A stretch of DNA of 59,230 nt, from contig JADHVS010000004.1 of NCBI GenBank assembly GCA_016783865.1, positions 1 through 59,230 of the forward strand, read 5' to 3'. The notes under the pieces are model-generated. The model searched no databases and had not been told where the DNA came from. It saw nothing but the letters and a program-made list of their open reading frames with translations. The translations under genes were made by a program, and so were the position numbers. Shown here in pieces: positions 8,268 to 15,868 of the stretch. This DNA is from Bacteroidales bacterium (lineage in GTDB: Bacteria; Bacteroidota; Bacteroidia; Bacteroidales; SM23-62). Positions within the stretch are counted from its first letter, which is position 1. Every line of letters starts with the position of its first letter.

Positions 8268-8945
8268 ATGATAAACTACGAAGCCCTGTTCAAAATTAGT
8301 TATGGATTGTATATCGTGAGTACCGGAAACAAAGAAAATGGCAATGGATTTATTTCCAATACCGTATTCCAGGTAACATCAGAACCTGCCAGGTTTGCTG
8401 CCTGTTGCAACAAGGATAACTTTTCGAGTTCAATGATTGAAAAGCATGGCAATTTTGCTGTCTCGGTACTTCAACAAGAAACTGATTCTGAACTCATTGG
8501 GAGATTTGGCTATAAAAGCGGAAAGGATATTGACAAGTTTGAAGGACTGGACCTGAAATACGGTGAAACGGGTGTTCCAATCGTACTTAACGATTGCATA
8601 GCATACCTTGAATGCAAGGTAGTTGAAAAATTCGATGTGGGTACGCATTGGATCTTTATTGGGGAATTGATCCAGGCTGAAGTACTGGATAACAAACCGG
8701 ATCCCATCACGTATGCTTATTACCGGAATATAAAAAAAGGCCTTGCACCTAAAAATGCTCCGACATATATCGACAAATCAAAATTGGAAAGTAAACCGAA
8801 GCAGGCAGATACTGCTAAATACCAATGCTCAGTGTGCGGGTACATTCATGATGACAGCAAAGAAGATGAGAAATTTATTGATTTACCTGACGATTGGAAA
8901 TGTCCTGTATGTGGTGCTGATAAAGAAGATTTCTATAAAGTTTAA
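8268..8945 (+). CDS. Flavin reductase-rubredoxin fusion (high-molecular-weight rubredoxin)
   Basis: Residues 1 to about 160 are a flavin-reductase/flavoredoxin FMN-binding split-barrel domain ([19 protein letters not shown], then [23 protein letters not shown]). Residues about 180-225 are a rubredoxin domain with the iron ligands in [10 protein letters not shown] and [11 protein letters not shown]. In other anaerobes such fusions pass electrons from NAD(P)H through FMN and rubredoxin to flavodiiron proteins or rubrerythrins for oxygen, NO or peroxide reduction in the cytoplasm. The rubrerythrin gene follows after 20 nt, so the two are probably one operon and redox partners. An 18-bp palindrome lies 80 nt upstream. 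Confidence 0.9.
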   Translation: MINYEALFKISYGLYIVSTGNKENGNGFISNTVFQVTSEPARFAACCNKDNFSSSMIEKHGNFAVSVLQQETDSELIGRFGYKSGKDIDKFEGLDLKYGETGVPIVLNDCIAYLECKVVEKFDVGTHWIFIGELIQAEVLDNKPDPITYAYYRNIKKGLAPKNAPTYIDKSKLESKPKQADTAKYQCSVCGYIHDDSKEDEKFIDLPDDWKCPVCGADKEDFYKV

Positions 8946-8965
8946 CTCAAAAATAATAACAAGTC

Positions 8966-9544
8966 ATGGCAAATTCATTGAAAGGAACCAAAACAGAACA
9001 GAACTTATTAAAAGCATTTGCTGGTGAATCACAAGCCAGGAACCGTTATGAATTCTTCGTTAGTATTGCAAAAAAAGAAGGCTATGAGCAGATTGCAGCC
9101 ATTTTCCAGGAAACGGCAAACCAGGAGAAGGAGCATGCAAAGCGCTTCTTTAAATTCCTTGAAGGAGGAATGACCGGGATCACCGCCACTTATCCTGCCG
9201 GCATCATCGGGACAACCAAAGAGAACCTGAAAGCCGCTGCCGAAGGTGAACACGAAGAATGGACAGACCTCTACCCGGCCTTTGCTGAAACTGCTATAGA
9301 AGAGGGATTTCCGGAAGTCGCAGCAGCCTTCAAGATGATTGCAAAGGTGGAAGCCGAGCATGAGCGCAGATATTTAAAACTCCTGCAAAACCTCTCCGAA
9401 GACAAAGTATTCATGAAGGATGGCAAAGTCTGGTGGAAATGCATAAACTGCGGATATGTTTATGAATCTGAACAGGCGCTCGAAACGTGTCCGGCCTGTT
9501 TGCATCCCAAATCCTATATGCAGGTAAGGGAGGAAAACTACTAG
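8966..9544 (+). CDS. Rubrerythrin
   Basis: This is a peroxide-reducing non-haem di-iron protein of standard length (192 aa). The N-terminal four-helix bundle shows the iron ligands in GESQARNRYEFF, QEKEHAKRFF, AIEEGFPEVA and VEAEHERRYLKLL. The C-terminal rubredoxin-like domain has paired CxxC motifs (WKCINCGYVYES and CPACLHPK). It follows the flavin reductase-rubredoxin gene by 20 nt, which probably supplies its electrons. Together they point to an anaerobic or microaerophilic lifestyle with oxidative-stress defence. Confidence 0.95.
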   Translation: MANSLKGTKTEQNLLKAFAGESQARNRYEFFVSIAKKEGYEQIAAIFQETANQEKEHAKRFFKFLEGGMTGITATYPAGIIGTTKENLKAAAEGEHEEWTDLYPAFAETAIEEGFPEVAAAFKMIAKVEAEHERRYLKLLQNLSEDKVFMKDGKVWWKCINCGYVYESEQALETCPACLHPKSYMQVREENY

Positions 9545-9637
9545 CACACACTTTCCAGGGTATGGGAGCAACGGCAAAAGTTGATTATCTGCTGGTAGCT
9601 GAGAAGGTTTAGTAATCAAGTCCGGTTACTTTGACAA

Positions 9638-9773
9638 ACCGTCGTATCCGGACCCGATGGGAGACAAATTTCACTTAATCTGTCAAGGTTCAAGGGAACC
9701 TGATCAATTATCTGATTCCCCGGGCGCTAATATCATTCCCATTTGCCGGGCAAAACCCAGCTGATCGTCTTCC
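9638..9773. repeat. 136-bp direct repeat, copy A (right end of the downstream-most PUL gene)
   Basis: This segment matches 24378-24513 over its whole 136 nt without gaps; I count 16 mismatches (88 % identity), both copies in the same orientation. On the minus strand the first 70 nt can be read as a protein tail (DDQLGFARQMGM, then LAPGESDN, stop at 9704-9706), and the rest is non-coding with a GGTTC-CCTT-GAACC hairpin. The two copies enclose the whole first polysaccharide locus. No target-site duplication or integrase was seen. The surrounding 9545-9637 shows no gene. Confidence 0.85.
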
Positions 9774-9916
9774 TGTCATTCTTCGGCAAAATTTGGAATT
9801 AACCTCCCTTGATTATCGAATAATAAATCATACGTTTTTACTAACCCCCGAACCATAGGACCTTCACCAACAAATCCAACATGCAACTGACAGAATTTTG
9901 GGAAAGGCTTCAAAAC
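9704..9916 (-). pseudogene. Remnant of a decayed gene directly downstream of the GH27-like gene
   Basis: In the same frame as the GH27-like gene and immediately after its stop codon, the minus strand reads as a natural protein tail: KFCQLHVGFVGEGPMVRGL, then YDLLFDNQGRLIPNFAEE, an in-frame TGA (9776-9778), then QEDDQLGFARQMGM to a final stop at 9704. The last 22 codons lie in the direct repeat. Differences from the other repeat copy are mostly synonymous or conservative, which suggests that this end was once under protein-level selection. The LGFxxQxGM ending resembles the C-terminus of SnoaL-like ester cyclases; the preceding part is unrecognised. No start codon remains. Confidence 0.45.
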
Positions 9917-12133
9917 CTACCGAACATATACCTTAAACACTTCTGAATAATTAGCTGAAGATATTTTTACCAGAAGCAACCCGGAAGCATTCAGGCCACT
10001 CAAGTCAATGCTTGTCTGTAATCCTTTCTCTTCATCCTGAAATAAAACATTACCTAGTGGAGAATAAATAGTAATCAGAGCAGATGTTTCTTTTGCGAAA
10101 TTAATATACAATTGATCGGATACCGGATTAGGAAAAACAGCAAATTCATGATGTTGTTCTGTTTGAGAAAAATGTATTGAGGAAACTGTAGATTCAATGC
10201 TGATTGATTTATTTTTCAAATCAATTGAAATCATATAATTACCTGCTTCGCTTGCATTAACTCTCCATTTATTATCCGGTCCGTCACATCCATTTGTAAT
10301 GATATAATCTGTAGCGCTTAGTGTCTGGTTTGGTTGCGATGAGTTTATCCATACACCATCACACCAGTCGCCTGTAAAAGTGGGCATTTTAAACTCTCCA
10401 GCTATTAACTCACCTTCCCATTCCCAAATATATGGGTTTGTATCATTTTGGATCATTATTTCCGGCGATCCAATGTTCCATCCCACAGGTGTTGCATCTC
10501 CTAAAAGGTAAAGATTTTCAAAAGGTTGGATTGAGTCTGTTGCATAAAATATGACAGGAACAGGAATAGCTGCACCAAATTCTTCATTTCCAGGCTGACG
10601 GGCAGTTATTAGTATTTCTCCGGTTCCCCCTGTAAATATTAACTTGTCTCCATTAACTTCAGCCGGTCCGTATATAACGCCAAAACTTACCGGCAAACCC
10701 GAACTTGCGATTGCAGTTAAATTTAATTGAGGTGTATTAATGGTATTTTCCACATCTGTAATACTATTAAATTCAATTGTTTGGTTTTGGAGAGGATTAT
10801 CTCCGGGTACCAGCTTATAGATTAAGCAACCATGAGGAGGAATATTGGCGGTTACGGAGTTCATTGCACCCAAATCGGTATGTGCCCATAAATCACGTAC
10901 TTTTGTAGATCCTTCAATACCAAGTGTACTAAAATCCAGGTGGCGATTTTCGATATTATCCTCCCGGTTAAATAGGCCAACTACCCAATCTCCATTAGAC
11001 ATTTGCCCACTCCATATCTGACTGAATTTATCAGCAGGATTATTGGACAATGGTTTTCCTACAAATCCATCTTGATTCAGTGCAAGCAATTCAGAGTTTT
11101 GGTATAACCACAAATCATTTCCAATTGTATTGTACTGGTCGGCAACTGATAAAGGACCTCCAGCCATTAAATGCAATGATATGACTGTTTTCTTTTCCTC
11201 ATCTGTTGCCATTGTATTTATTCGTATAAAGTCACCATCCAATATCATTTTGTTTCTTCCCGATATATGAGACCAATAGGTATATCCGTCAAATGCATTG
11301 TGGTACTGCGACCACCCTGGAAAGCGAATGCCCCGGTCAAAATTACTGAACCTTGTCCATGTTCCGTAAGCAACATCTTCATTTATTCTGACCATGTGGC
11401 CATATTGTATTTCAGTAGTCGCTTCATTATTGAGATTTGGCATCACCAGACTCAGAAACATTCCATTAGAATCACATGCCTCTCTCATCCATCTCAGGGC
11501 GGTTTCATAATGTTCGTGTGGTCGATCCGGTCCAACTATGGTCCCCTTATCAACTCCGCTTTCAAACCAGGACAAAAAATCTACCCGTAAATATCTGACT
11601 CCCATGTCAGCATAGTATTGAACGTAACCTTTTACATACTCTTCTGCTCCCGGTCGATCTACCTGTGCCCAGGTAAACCAGAGGGCATCTTCTGTCTCAT
11701 CTATCAAACTGGAGAGTGGAATATCCGTTCCTTTAATTTTTATTCCTGATTTTGCAGCGTTTCTGTTTATCCAAAGAGGATTATAGTACATCCCTAAAGT
11801 CATCCCCCTGCTTTGAAGTTCAGTTGACCACCAGGCATAATCTTGTTCCCATTCAGCTGAATGCTTTTTCCTGTAGCCATCCTGATTATATTGATTGTCA
11901 TCTCCCCAGCCATCAATGCAAATCATGTTATAGCCAAAAGATTTTAAATTCTGATCTACCCAGTCGATATTTGCCAACCATTCACTTTCCGGTATTGCTC
12001 CGTCTACCGAATAGCAATACTCATAAACACTCCAGTACAATGGAGCTTTGTACGGATTGTCTTGCCCTGGTGCAAATGATGGATAACTACTGGTTAAACA
12101 GCAAATTATCAGGTATTGTAAATATTGTTTCAA
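9917..12133 (-). CDS. GH27-like glycoside hydrolase with SusE/SusF-type binding domain and T9SS sorting tail
   Basis: This is a 738-aa secreted enzyme. A signal peptide (about 1-24) is followed by a TIM barrel resembling GH27 alpha-galactosidases and isomalto-dextranases (NMICIDGWGDD; likely nucleophile Asp185 in LRVDF; likely acid/base Asp253 in INEDVAYG; LMAGGPLSVADQ) and a C-terminal beta-sandwich (to about 450). After an Ig-like linker, residues about 555-655 form one SusE/SusF-type domain (LYLLGDATPVGWN, DNKWRV). The end is a type IX secretion sorting domain (FPNPVSDQLYINF, SGLLLVKISS). It is the last gene of the sus-like operon, 181 nt after the oxidoreductase, with a strong hairpin between them. 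It probably acts at the cell surface on alpha-linked sugars. The exact specificity is uncertain. Confidence 0.78.
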   Translation of the reverse strand: MKQYLQYLIICCLTSSYPSFAPGQDNPYKAPLYWSVYEYCYSVDGAIPESEWLANIDWVDQNLKSFGYNMICIDGWGDDNQYNQDGYRKKHSAEWEQDYAWWSTELQSRGMTLGMYYNPLWINRNAAKSGIKIKGTDIPLSSLIDETEDALWFTWAQVDRPGAEEYVKGYVQYYADMGVRYLRVDFLSWFESGVDKGTIVGPDRPHEHYETALRWMREACDSNGMFLSLVMPNLNNEATTEIQYGHMVRINEDVAYGTWTRFSNFDRGIRFPGWSQYHNAFDGYTYWSHISGRNKMILDGDFIRINTMATDEEKKTVISLHLMAGGPLSVADQYNTIGNDLWLYQNSELLALNQDGFVGKPLSNNPADKFSQIWSGQMSNGDWVVGLFNREDNIENRHLDFSTLGIEGSTKVRDLWAHTDLGAMNSVTANIPPHGCLIYKLVPGDNPLQNQTIEFNSITDVENTINTPQLNLTAIASSGLPVSFGVIYGPAEVNGDKLIFTGGTGEILITARQPGNEEFGAAIPVPVIFYATDSIQPFENLYLLGDATPVGWNIGSPEIMIQNDTNPYIWEWEGELIAGEFKMPTFTGDWCDGVWINSSQPNQTLSATDYIITNGCDGPDNKWRVNASEAGNYMISIDLKNKSISIESTVSSIHFSQTEQHHEFAVFPNPVSDQLYINFAKETSALITIYSPLGNVLFQDEEKGLQTSIDLSGLNASGLLLVKISSANYSEVFKVYVR

Positions 12134-12256
12134 ATGATTTTTTTAGCTATTACAAATTTAATCACTTTAAATTGATTAGATTGATATATAAAATTCAAGC
12201 CAGAGAAATAGAAAAGTATTTTGGCAATAATTATTGATTCCAGTTAATCTGAGTTG

Positions 12257-12307
12257 TCCTCTATAAGGCTCAGTGGTTATTTTTTTTACCACTGAGCACA
12301 CAGAGGA
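12257..12307. terminator. Long two-part hairpin between the oxidoreductase and GH27-like genes
   Basis: GCTCAGTGGT (12268-12277) pairs perfectly with ACCACTGAGC (12288-12297) around a T-rich loop. An outer TCCTCT/AGAGGA pair (12257-12262 and 12302-12307) extends the stem across a small internal loop. It starts only a few bases past the oxidoreductase stop on the minus strand, so it may terminate or stabilise the upstream transcript and set lower expression of the enzyme gene. The CCACTGAGCACACAGAGGA wording resembles a dispersed repeat seen in several environmental bacterial genomes. Confidence 0.6.
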
Positions 12308-12314
12308 TTTATTT

Positions 12315-13634
12315 TCAGTAGTCTGGGAAATTATACGGATCTCTGTATTCAGGAGTTAACATTGCTGTGGCTTCAGGATCGTTAAGTATGGTTGCTGTCT
12401 TATCATCATACACCAGTTTCTTTCCTGATTTATAGGCAAGGTTCCCAAGATGAGCGTATATACCCACACGTTGTCCGATCTCAATATCTGCTGCCGGTTT
12501 TTTCCTGGTTTTCACACACTCGATGAAATTGCGAACATGAAAGCGATGCGTCATATCATCAGACTTAACCTCCTCAGGCTTCACCAATTTCCATCCATCT
12601 GTATCGTAATCCCATTCAGGAAATACGCGCCATCTTGACCGGTCAATAACCAGTGTCCCTTTTGTTCCCACATATGCCAGTCCATATAACTGATCATACG
12701 GTCCAACCTGCACACCTCCATTATGTTCCCAGGTGATCAGGTAATTACCCATGTCATATATAACATTTTGAGTGTCAGCCATTTCCAGGGCCCTATCTCT
12801 ATGTGCAAAAATGCCACCGGAGGCAACCACAGATTTTGGAAATCCTTTTTCCTTCATTGCCCATATTGCCATATCAACAAGGTGAACTCCCCAGTCAGTC
12901 ATCAGGCCCCCACCATAATCCCAGAACATCCTCCACATTCCGTGATACCTGTTCCTGTTATAAGGTCTTTCAGGTGCCGGTCCCAGCCAACGATCATAAT
13001 CAATCCAATCGGGTGCAGGTTCGTCTGGTAATAATACGCTCCCCGCACCATATCCGAAATTTGCCCAAATATTAACCCTGCGGACGGTTCCCAGATTTCC
13101 TGTCCAGATAAAATCCATTGCTGATTTCCAGTGTGTACCGCTTCTCTGTTGCTGGCCGACCTGGACCACCCGGTTGTGTTTCCGGGCCGCTTTTAACATT
13201 ACGTTGCATTCAGCAACGGAATTTGAAAGGGGTTTCTCAACATAAACATCTTTACCCGCCTCACAGGCGTGGACAGTTTGCAAACAGTGCCAGTGATCGG
13301 GAGTGCCGATAATAACAGCATCAATATCGTTCCGTTCGAGTAGTTCGCGGTAATCCAGGTAGTGATCAGGCTTTTTATCCTGAAACTCCATGATATCTCT
13401 TATACGATCCTCCAGGACCTTTTTATCAATATCACACAGGGCAGCCAGTTCAATCCCAGGCTCCAGCAGAAAATCTTTTGCATTGGCAAAACCCATATCC
13501 CGGCAACCGATTAGTCCAACTATCAATTTATCATTCGCTGACACTTTGGCCTGTTGAGAAAATAACGTTCCCGGAATCAATGAAGCTCCGGCTACTGTGG
13601 ATGCGGTTTTAATAAATCTTCGGCGTGTAGGCAT
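12315..13634 (-). CDS. Tat-exported Gfo/Idh/MocA family oxidoreductase
   Basis: This is a 439-aa NAD(P)-dependent sugar oxidoreductase. The N-terminus carries a twin-arginine signal (TRRRFIKTAS), implying folding with bound cofactor in the cytoplasm and export to the periplasm. The Rossmann region contains VGLIGCRDMG and DAVIIGTPDHWHC; the family's catalytic Lys is in YVEKPLS (about residue 134), followed by VGQQQRSG and the GGGLMTDWGVHLVDMA block. Relatives include GH109 enzymes and the secreted dehydrogenases that make or reduce 3-keto-glycosides. Placed between the SusF-like and GH27-like genes, it probably modifies the sugars released by this locus. A hairpin precedes it and another follows. 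Confidence 0.85.
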   Translation of the reverse strand: MPTRRRFIKTASTVAGASLIPGTLFSQQAKVSANDKLIVGLIGCRDMGFANAKDFLLEPGIELAALCDIDKKVLEDRIRDIMEFQDKKPDHYLDYRELLERNDIDAVIIGTPDHWHCLQTVHACEAGKDVYVEKPLSNSVAECNVMLKAARKHNRVVQVGQQQRSGTHWKSAMDFIWTGNLGTVRRVNIWANFGYGAGSVLLPDEPAPDWIDYDRWLGPAPERPYNRNRYHGMWRMFWDYGGGLMTDWGVHLVDMAIWAMKEKGFPKSVVASGGIFAHRDRALEMADTQNVIYDMGNYLITWEHNGGVQVGPYDQLYGLAYVGTKGTLVIDRSRWRVFPEWDYDTDGWKLVKPEEVKSDDMTHRFHVRNFIECVKTRKKPAADIEIGQRVGIYAHLGNLAYKSGKKLVYDDKTATILNDPEATAMLTPEYRDPYNFPDY

Positions 13635-13728
13635 AACCCGGACATTTTAATAATGAGTGATTTGGTATTAATAACAGTGATTAATGAAGTAAAATTTGTA
13701 TAATCTTACTTCTGGCATGTAAAGATTA

Positions 13729-13760
13729 GAACGCGGATAAAGCTGGCTTTATCCGCGTTC
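13729..13760. terminator. 15-bp perfect inverted repeat after the SusF-like gene
   Basis: GAACGCGGATAAAGC (13729-13743) and its exact complement (13746-13760) are separated by only 2 nt. The hairpin lies 17 nt beyond the SusF-like stop on the minus strand and is followed there by TAATCTTTAC, a weak U-tract. It probably attenuates or 3'-stabilises the susCDEF-like transcript before the oxidoreductase gene. Confidence 0.7.
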
Positions 13761-13776
13761 CATACATCACAGAACT

Positions 13777-15780
13777 CTATTTAACAATACACTTAAATAC
13801 TTCGGTACTAGAAGTTGTAGATACTTTTATCAGTACAAATCCTGAAATATTTAGTTGTGTTAAATCAATATCAGTAGAAGAACTATTTATTTGAGCTTGA
13901 AATAAAGTTTTACCTGAAAGCAAATAAATAGTAACTGATCCGGCATTTTCTTCACTGAGATTAATATGCAACCTATCAGAGGCAGGATTAGGATATACAG
14001 TGATTTTGGAAAATCCTGAATGTACAGCTGCAATTGAAGTTACATTAGTATATACAATTGTATTGTCACTAAAATCAAGAACTATACGATATGTTCCTCC
14101 CTCTCCCTCAGCTATTTCCCATTTATTATCATCAGCTTCGCCTCCAATGTGTAGATAAAAATGACCTTCATTTTCAGTATCTTTCATATACATGTCTTGT
14201 CCCCAGTCGGTGTTACGATTTACCGGGAATTTAAATTCTCCGGGAACCAATGTGCCCTCATATATAAACTGATAAGGATTCTCAGGATTTTTAGTTAGCT
14301 CAATTGCCTGATCAATACTCCATCCAATAGGTGTAGCGTTTCCAACGATGTATAATACATCAGGTATCCCACCAACAATATCAATCTCAATTGTCATGGT
14401 AGTAAAATCAAGCACTATATGATATATGCCTTCCTCCCCTTCGGCAATTACCCATTTAACATCATCCTCTTCGCCTCCAATGTGATGGTAAAAATGACCT
14501 TCATTTACTGTGTCTTTCATAAACATGTCCTGGGCCCAGTCGGTCTGACGATTTACAGGGAACTTAAATTCTCCGGCAACCAATTCTCCGTCAAAAATAA
14601 ATTGATTAGAATTTTCGGGATTTTTAGTAAGCTGAATTGCCTGATCAATATTCCAACCAACTGCTGTAGCACTTCCAATAATGTATAGCGTATCAGGCGT
14701 CGCACCTAATTTTGTAATTTTAATTGTCATGGTAACAAAATCAAGTACTATATAATATTTACCACTATCTCCTTCAGCTATCTCCCATTTGTTATCATCA
14801 GCTTCACCACCAATGTGAAGGTAAAAAGAACCCTCATTTACAGTGTCTTTCATAACCATGTCCTGTTGCCAGTCGGGGTTACGATTTACCGGAAATTTAA
14901 AATCTCCGGGTACAAGAATACCGTCATATGTAAATATGTTTGAATCATCGGGATCTTTTGTTAGCTGTATTGCCTGATCAATACTCCATCCGATTGGTGT
15001 AGCACTTCCAACTATAAATAAAGAGTCAGGTGCCAGCGTTTCGATTATTTTTTTAATATCAATCGTCAGGGTATTAAAATCAAGTACTATTTTGTAGGTA
15101 CCACCCTCATCAGCAGCTATAGTCCATTTATTATCATCAGCTGCGCCACCAATGTGATGGTAAAAAGAACCCTCCAATACAGTATCTTTCATATACATGT
15201 CCTGTTGCCAGTCGGGGTTACGATTTACCGGAAATTTAAAATCTCCGGCGGCTAATGTACCCTCATAAATAAACTGTTCAGAATTTTCGGGATTTTTAGT
15301 CAGCTGTATTGCCTGATCAATACTCCATCCGATAGGTGTAGCGTCTCCAAGGATGAATAATGAGTCAGGAGCCGGTGGTGTTTCAATTTTAGTAATTTCA
15401 ATTGTCATATTATGAAAATCAAGCACTATATGATACACACTTTCCTCCCCTTCGGCAATTACCCATTTAACATCATCCTCTTCACCTCCAATGTGATGGT
15501 AAAACTTACCCGCTGCCGTATCTTTCATATACATGTCTTGTTGCCAGTCTGTTTGACGATTGACCGGAAATTTAAATTCTCCGGGAAACAGGGGGCCATC
15601 ATAAATAAATTGAGTCAGACTGTCGGGATTTTTAGTCAGCTCAATTGCTTTATCAATACTCCATCCAATAGGAGTAGCGCTTCCTACGATGAATAATGAG
15701 TCAGGAGTCTGTGCGAAAATCGAGGTATTTGCAAGTACTACAAGTACCAAAAAGCCTAAAAAGTGTTTAACTTTTTTCAT
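13777..15780 (-). CDS. SusF-like secreted protein: five tandem SusE/SusF-type domains plus T9SS sorting tail
   Basis: I place the start at the ATG at 15780, where MKKVKHFLGFLVLVVLA begins a normal signal peptide; the open frame extends 36 codons further upstream without such a signal. After cleavage near SIFAQ come five repeats of about 113 residues, each opening with a version of PDSLFIVGSATPIGWSID and containing GEFKFPVNR, QDMYMKDT and a HIGGEADDNKW block. These match the C-terminal binding domains of SusE/SusF. A type IX sorting domain closes the protein (VYPNPASDRLHINL to the end). Unlike classical SusF it has no lipobox, so it is probably anchored by T9SS. The repeats are very similar also in DNA, pointing to recent duplication. 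A role in surface glycan binding is inferred. Confidence 0.85.
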   Translation of the reverse strand: MKKVKHFLGFLVLVVLANTSIFAQTPDSLFIVGSATPIGWSIDKAIELTKNPDSLTQFIYDGPLFPGEFKFPVNRQTDWQQDMYMKDTAAGKFYHHIGGEEDDVKWVIAEGEESVYHIVLDFHNMTIEITKIETPPAPDSLFILGDATPIGWSIDQAIQLTKNPENSEQFIYEGTLAAGDFKFPVNRNPDWQQDMYMKDTVLEGSFYHHIGGAADDNKWTIAADEGGTYKIVLDFNTLTIDIKKIIETLAPDSLFIVGSATPIGWSIDQAIQLTKDPDDSNIFTYDGILVPGDFKFPVNRNPDWQQDMVMKDTVNEGSFYLHIGGEADDNKWEIAEGDSGKYYIVLDFVTMTIKITKLGATPDTLYIIGSATAVGWNIDQAIQLTKNPENSNQFIFDGELVAGEFKFPVNRQTDWAQDMFMKDTVNEGHFYHHIGGEEDDVKWVIAEGEEGIYHIVLDFTTMTIEIDIVGGIPDVLYIVGNATPIGWSIDQAIELTKNPENPYQFIYEGTLVPGEFKFPVNRNTDWGQDMYMKDTENEGHFYLHIGGEADDNKWEIAEGEGGTYRIVLDFSDNTIVYTNVTSIAAVHSGFSKITVYPNPASDRLHINLSEENAGSVTIYLLSGKTLFQAQINSSSTDIDLTQLNISGFVLIKVSTTSSTEVFKCIVK

Positions 15781-15868
15781 AATTTTAGTTTTTAAATGGT
15801 TTTGAGAAAAAATAATGGCTGTATTTAGAATAGTGTAAATTATTGTTACAATTTTGAAATAAAACTTA

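Noticed and set aside
14000..15700. CRISPR-like regular repetition
   Set aside because: The repetition period is about 340 nt and follows protein domain boundaries in one reading frame; it is a tandem protein repeat, not a CRISPR array.
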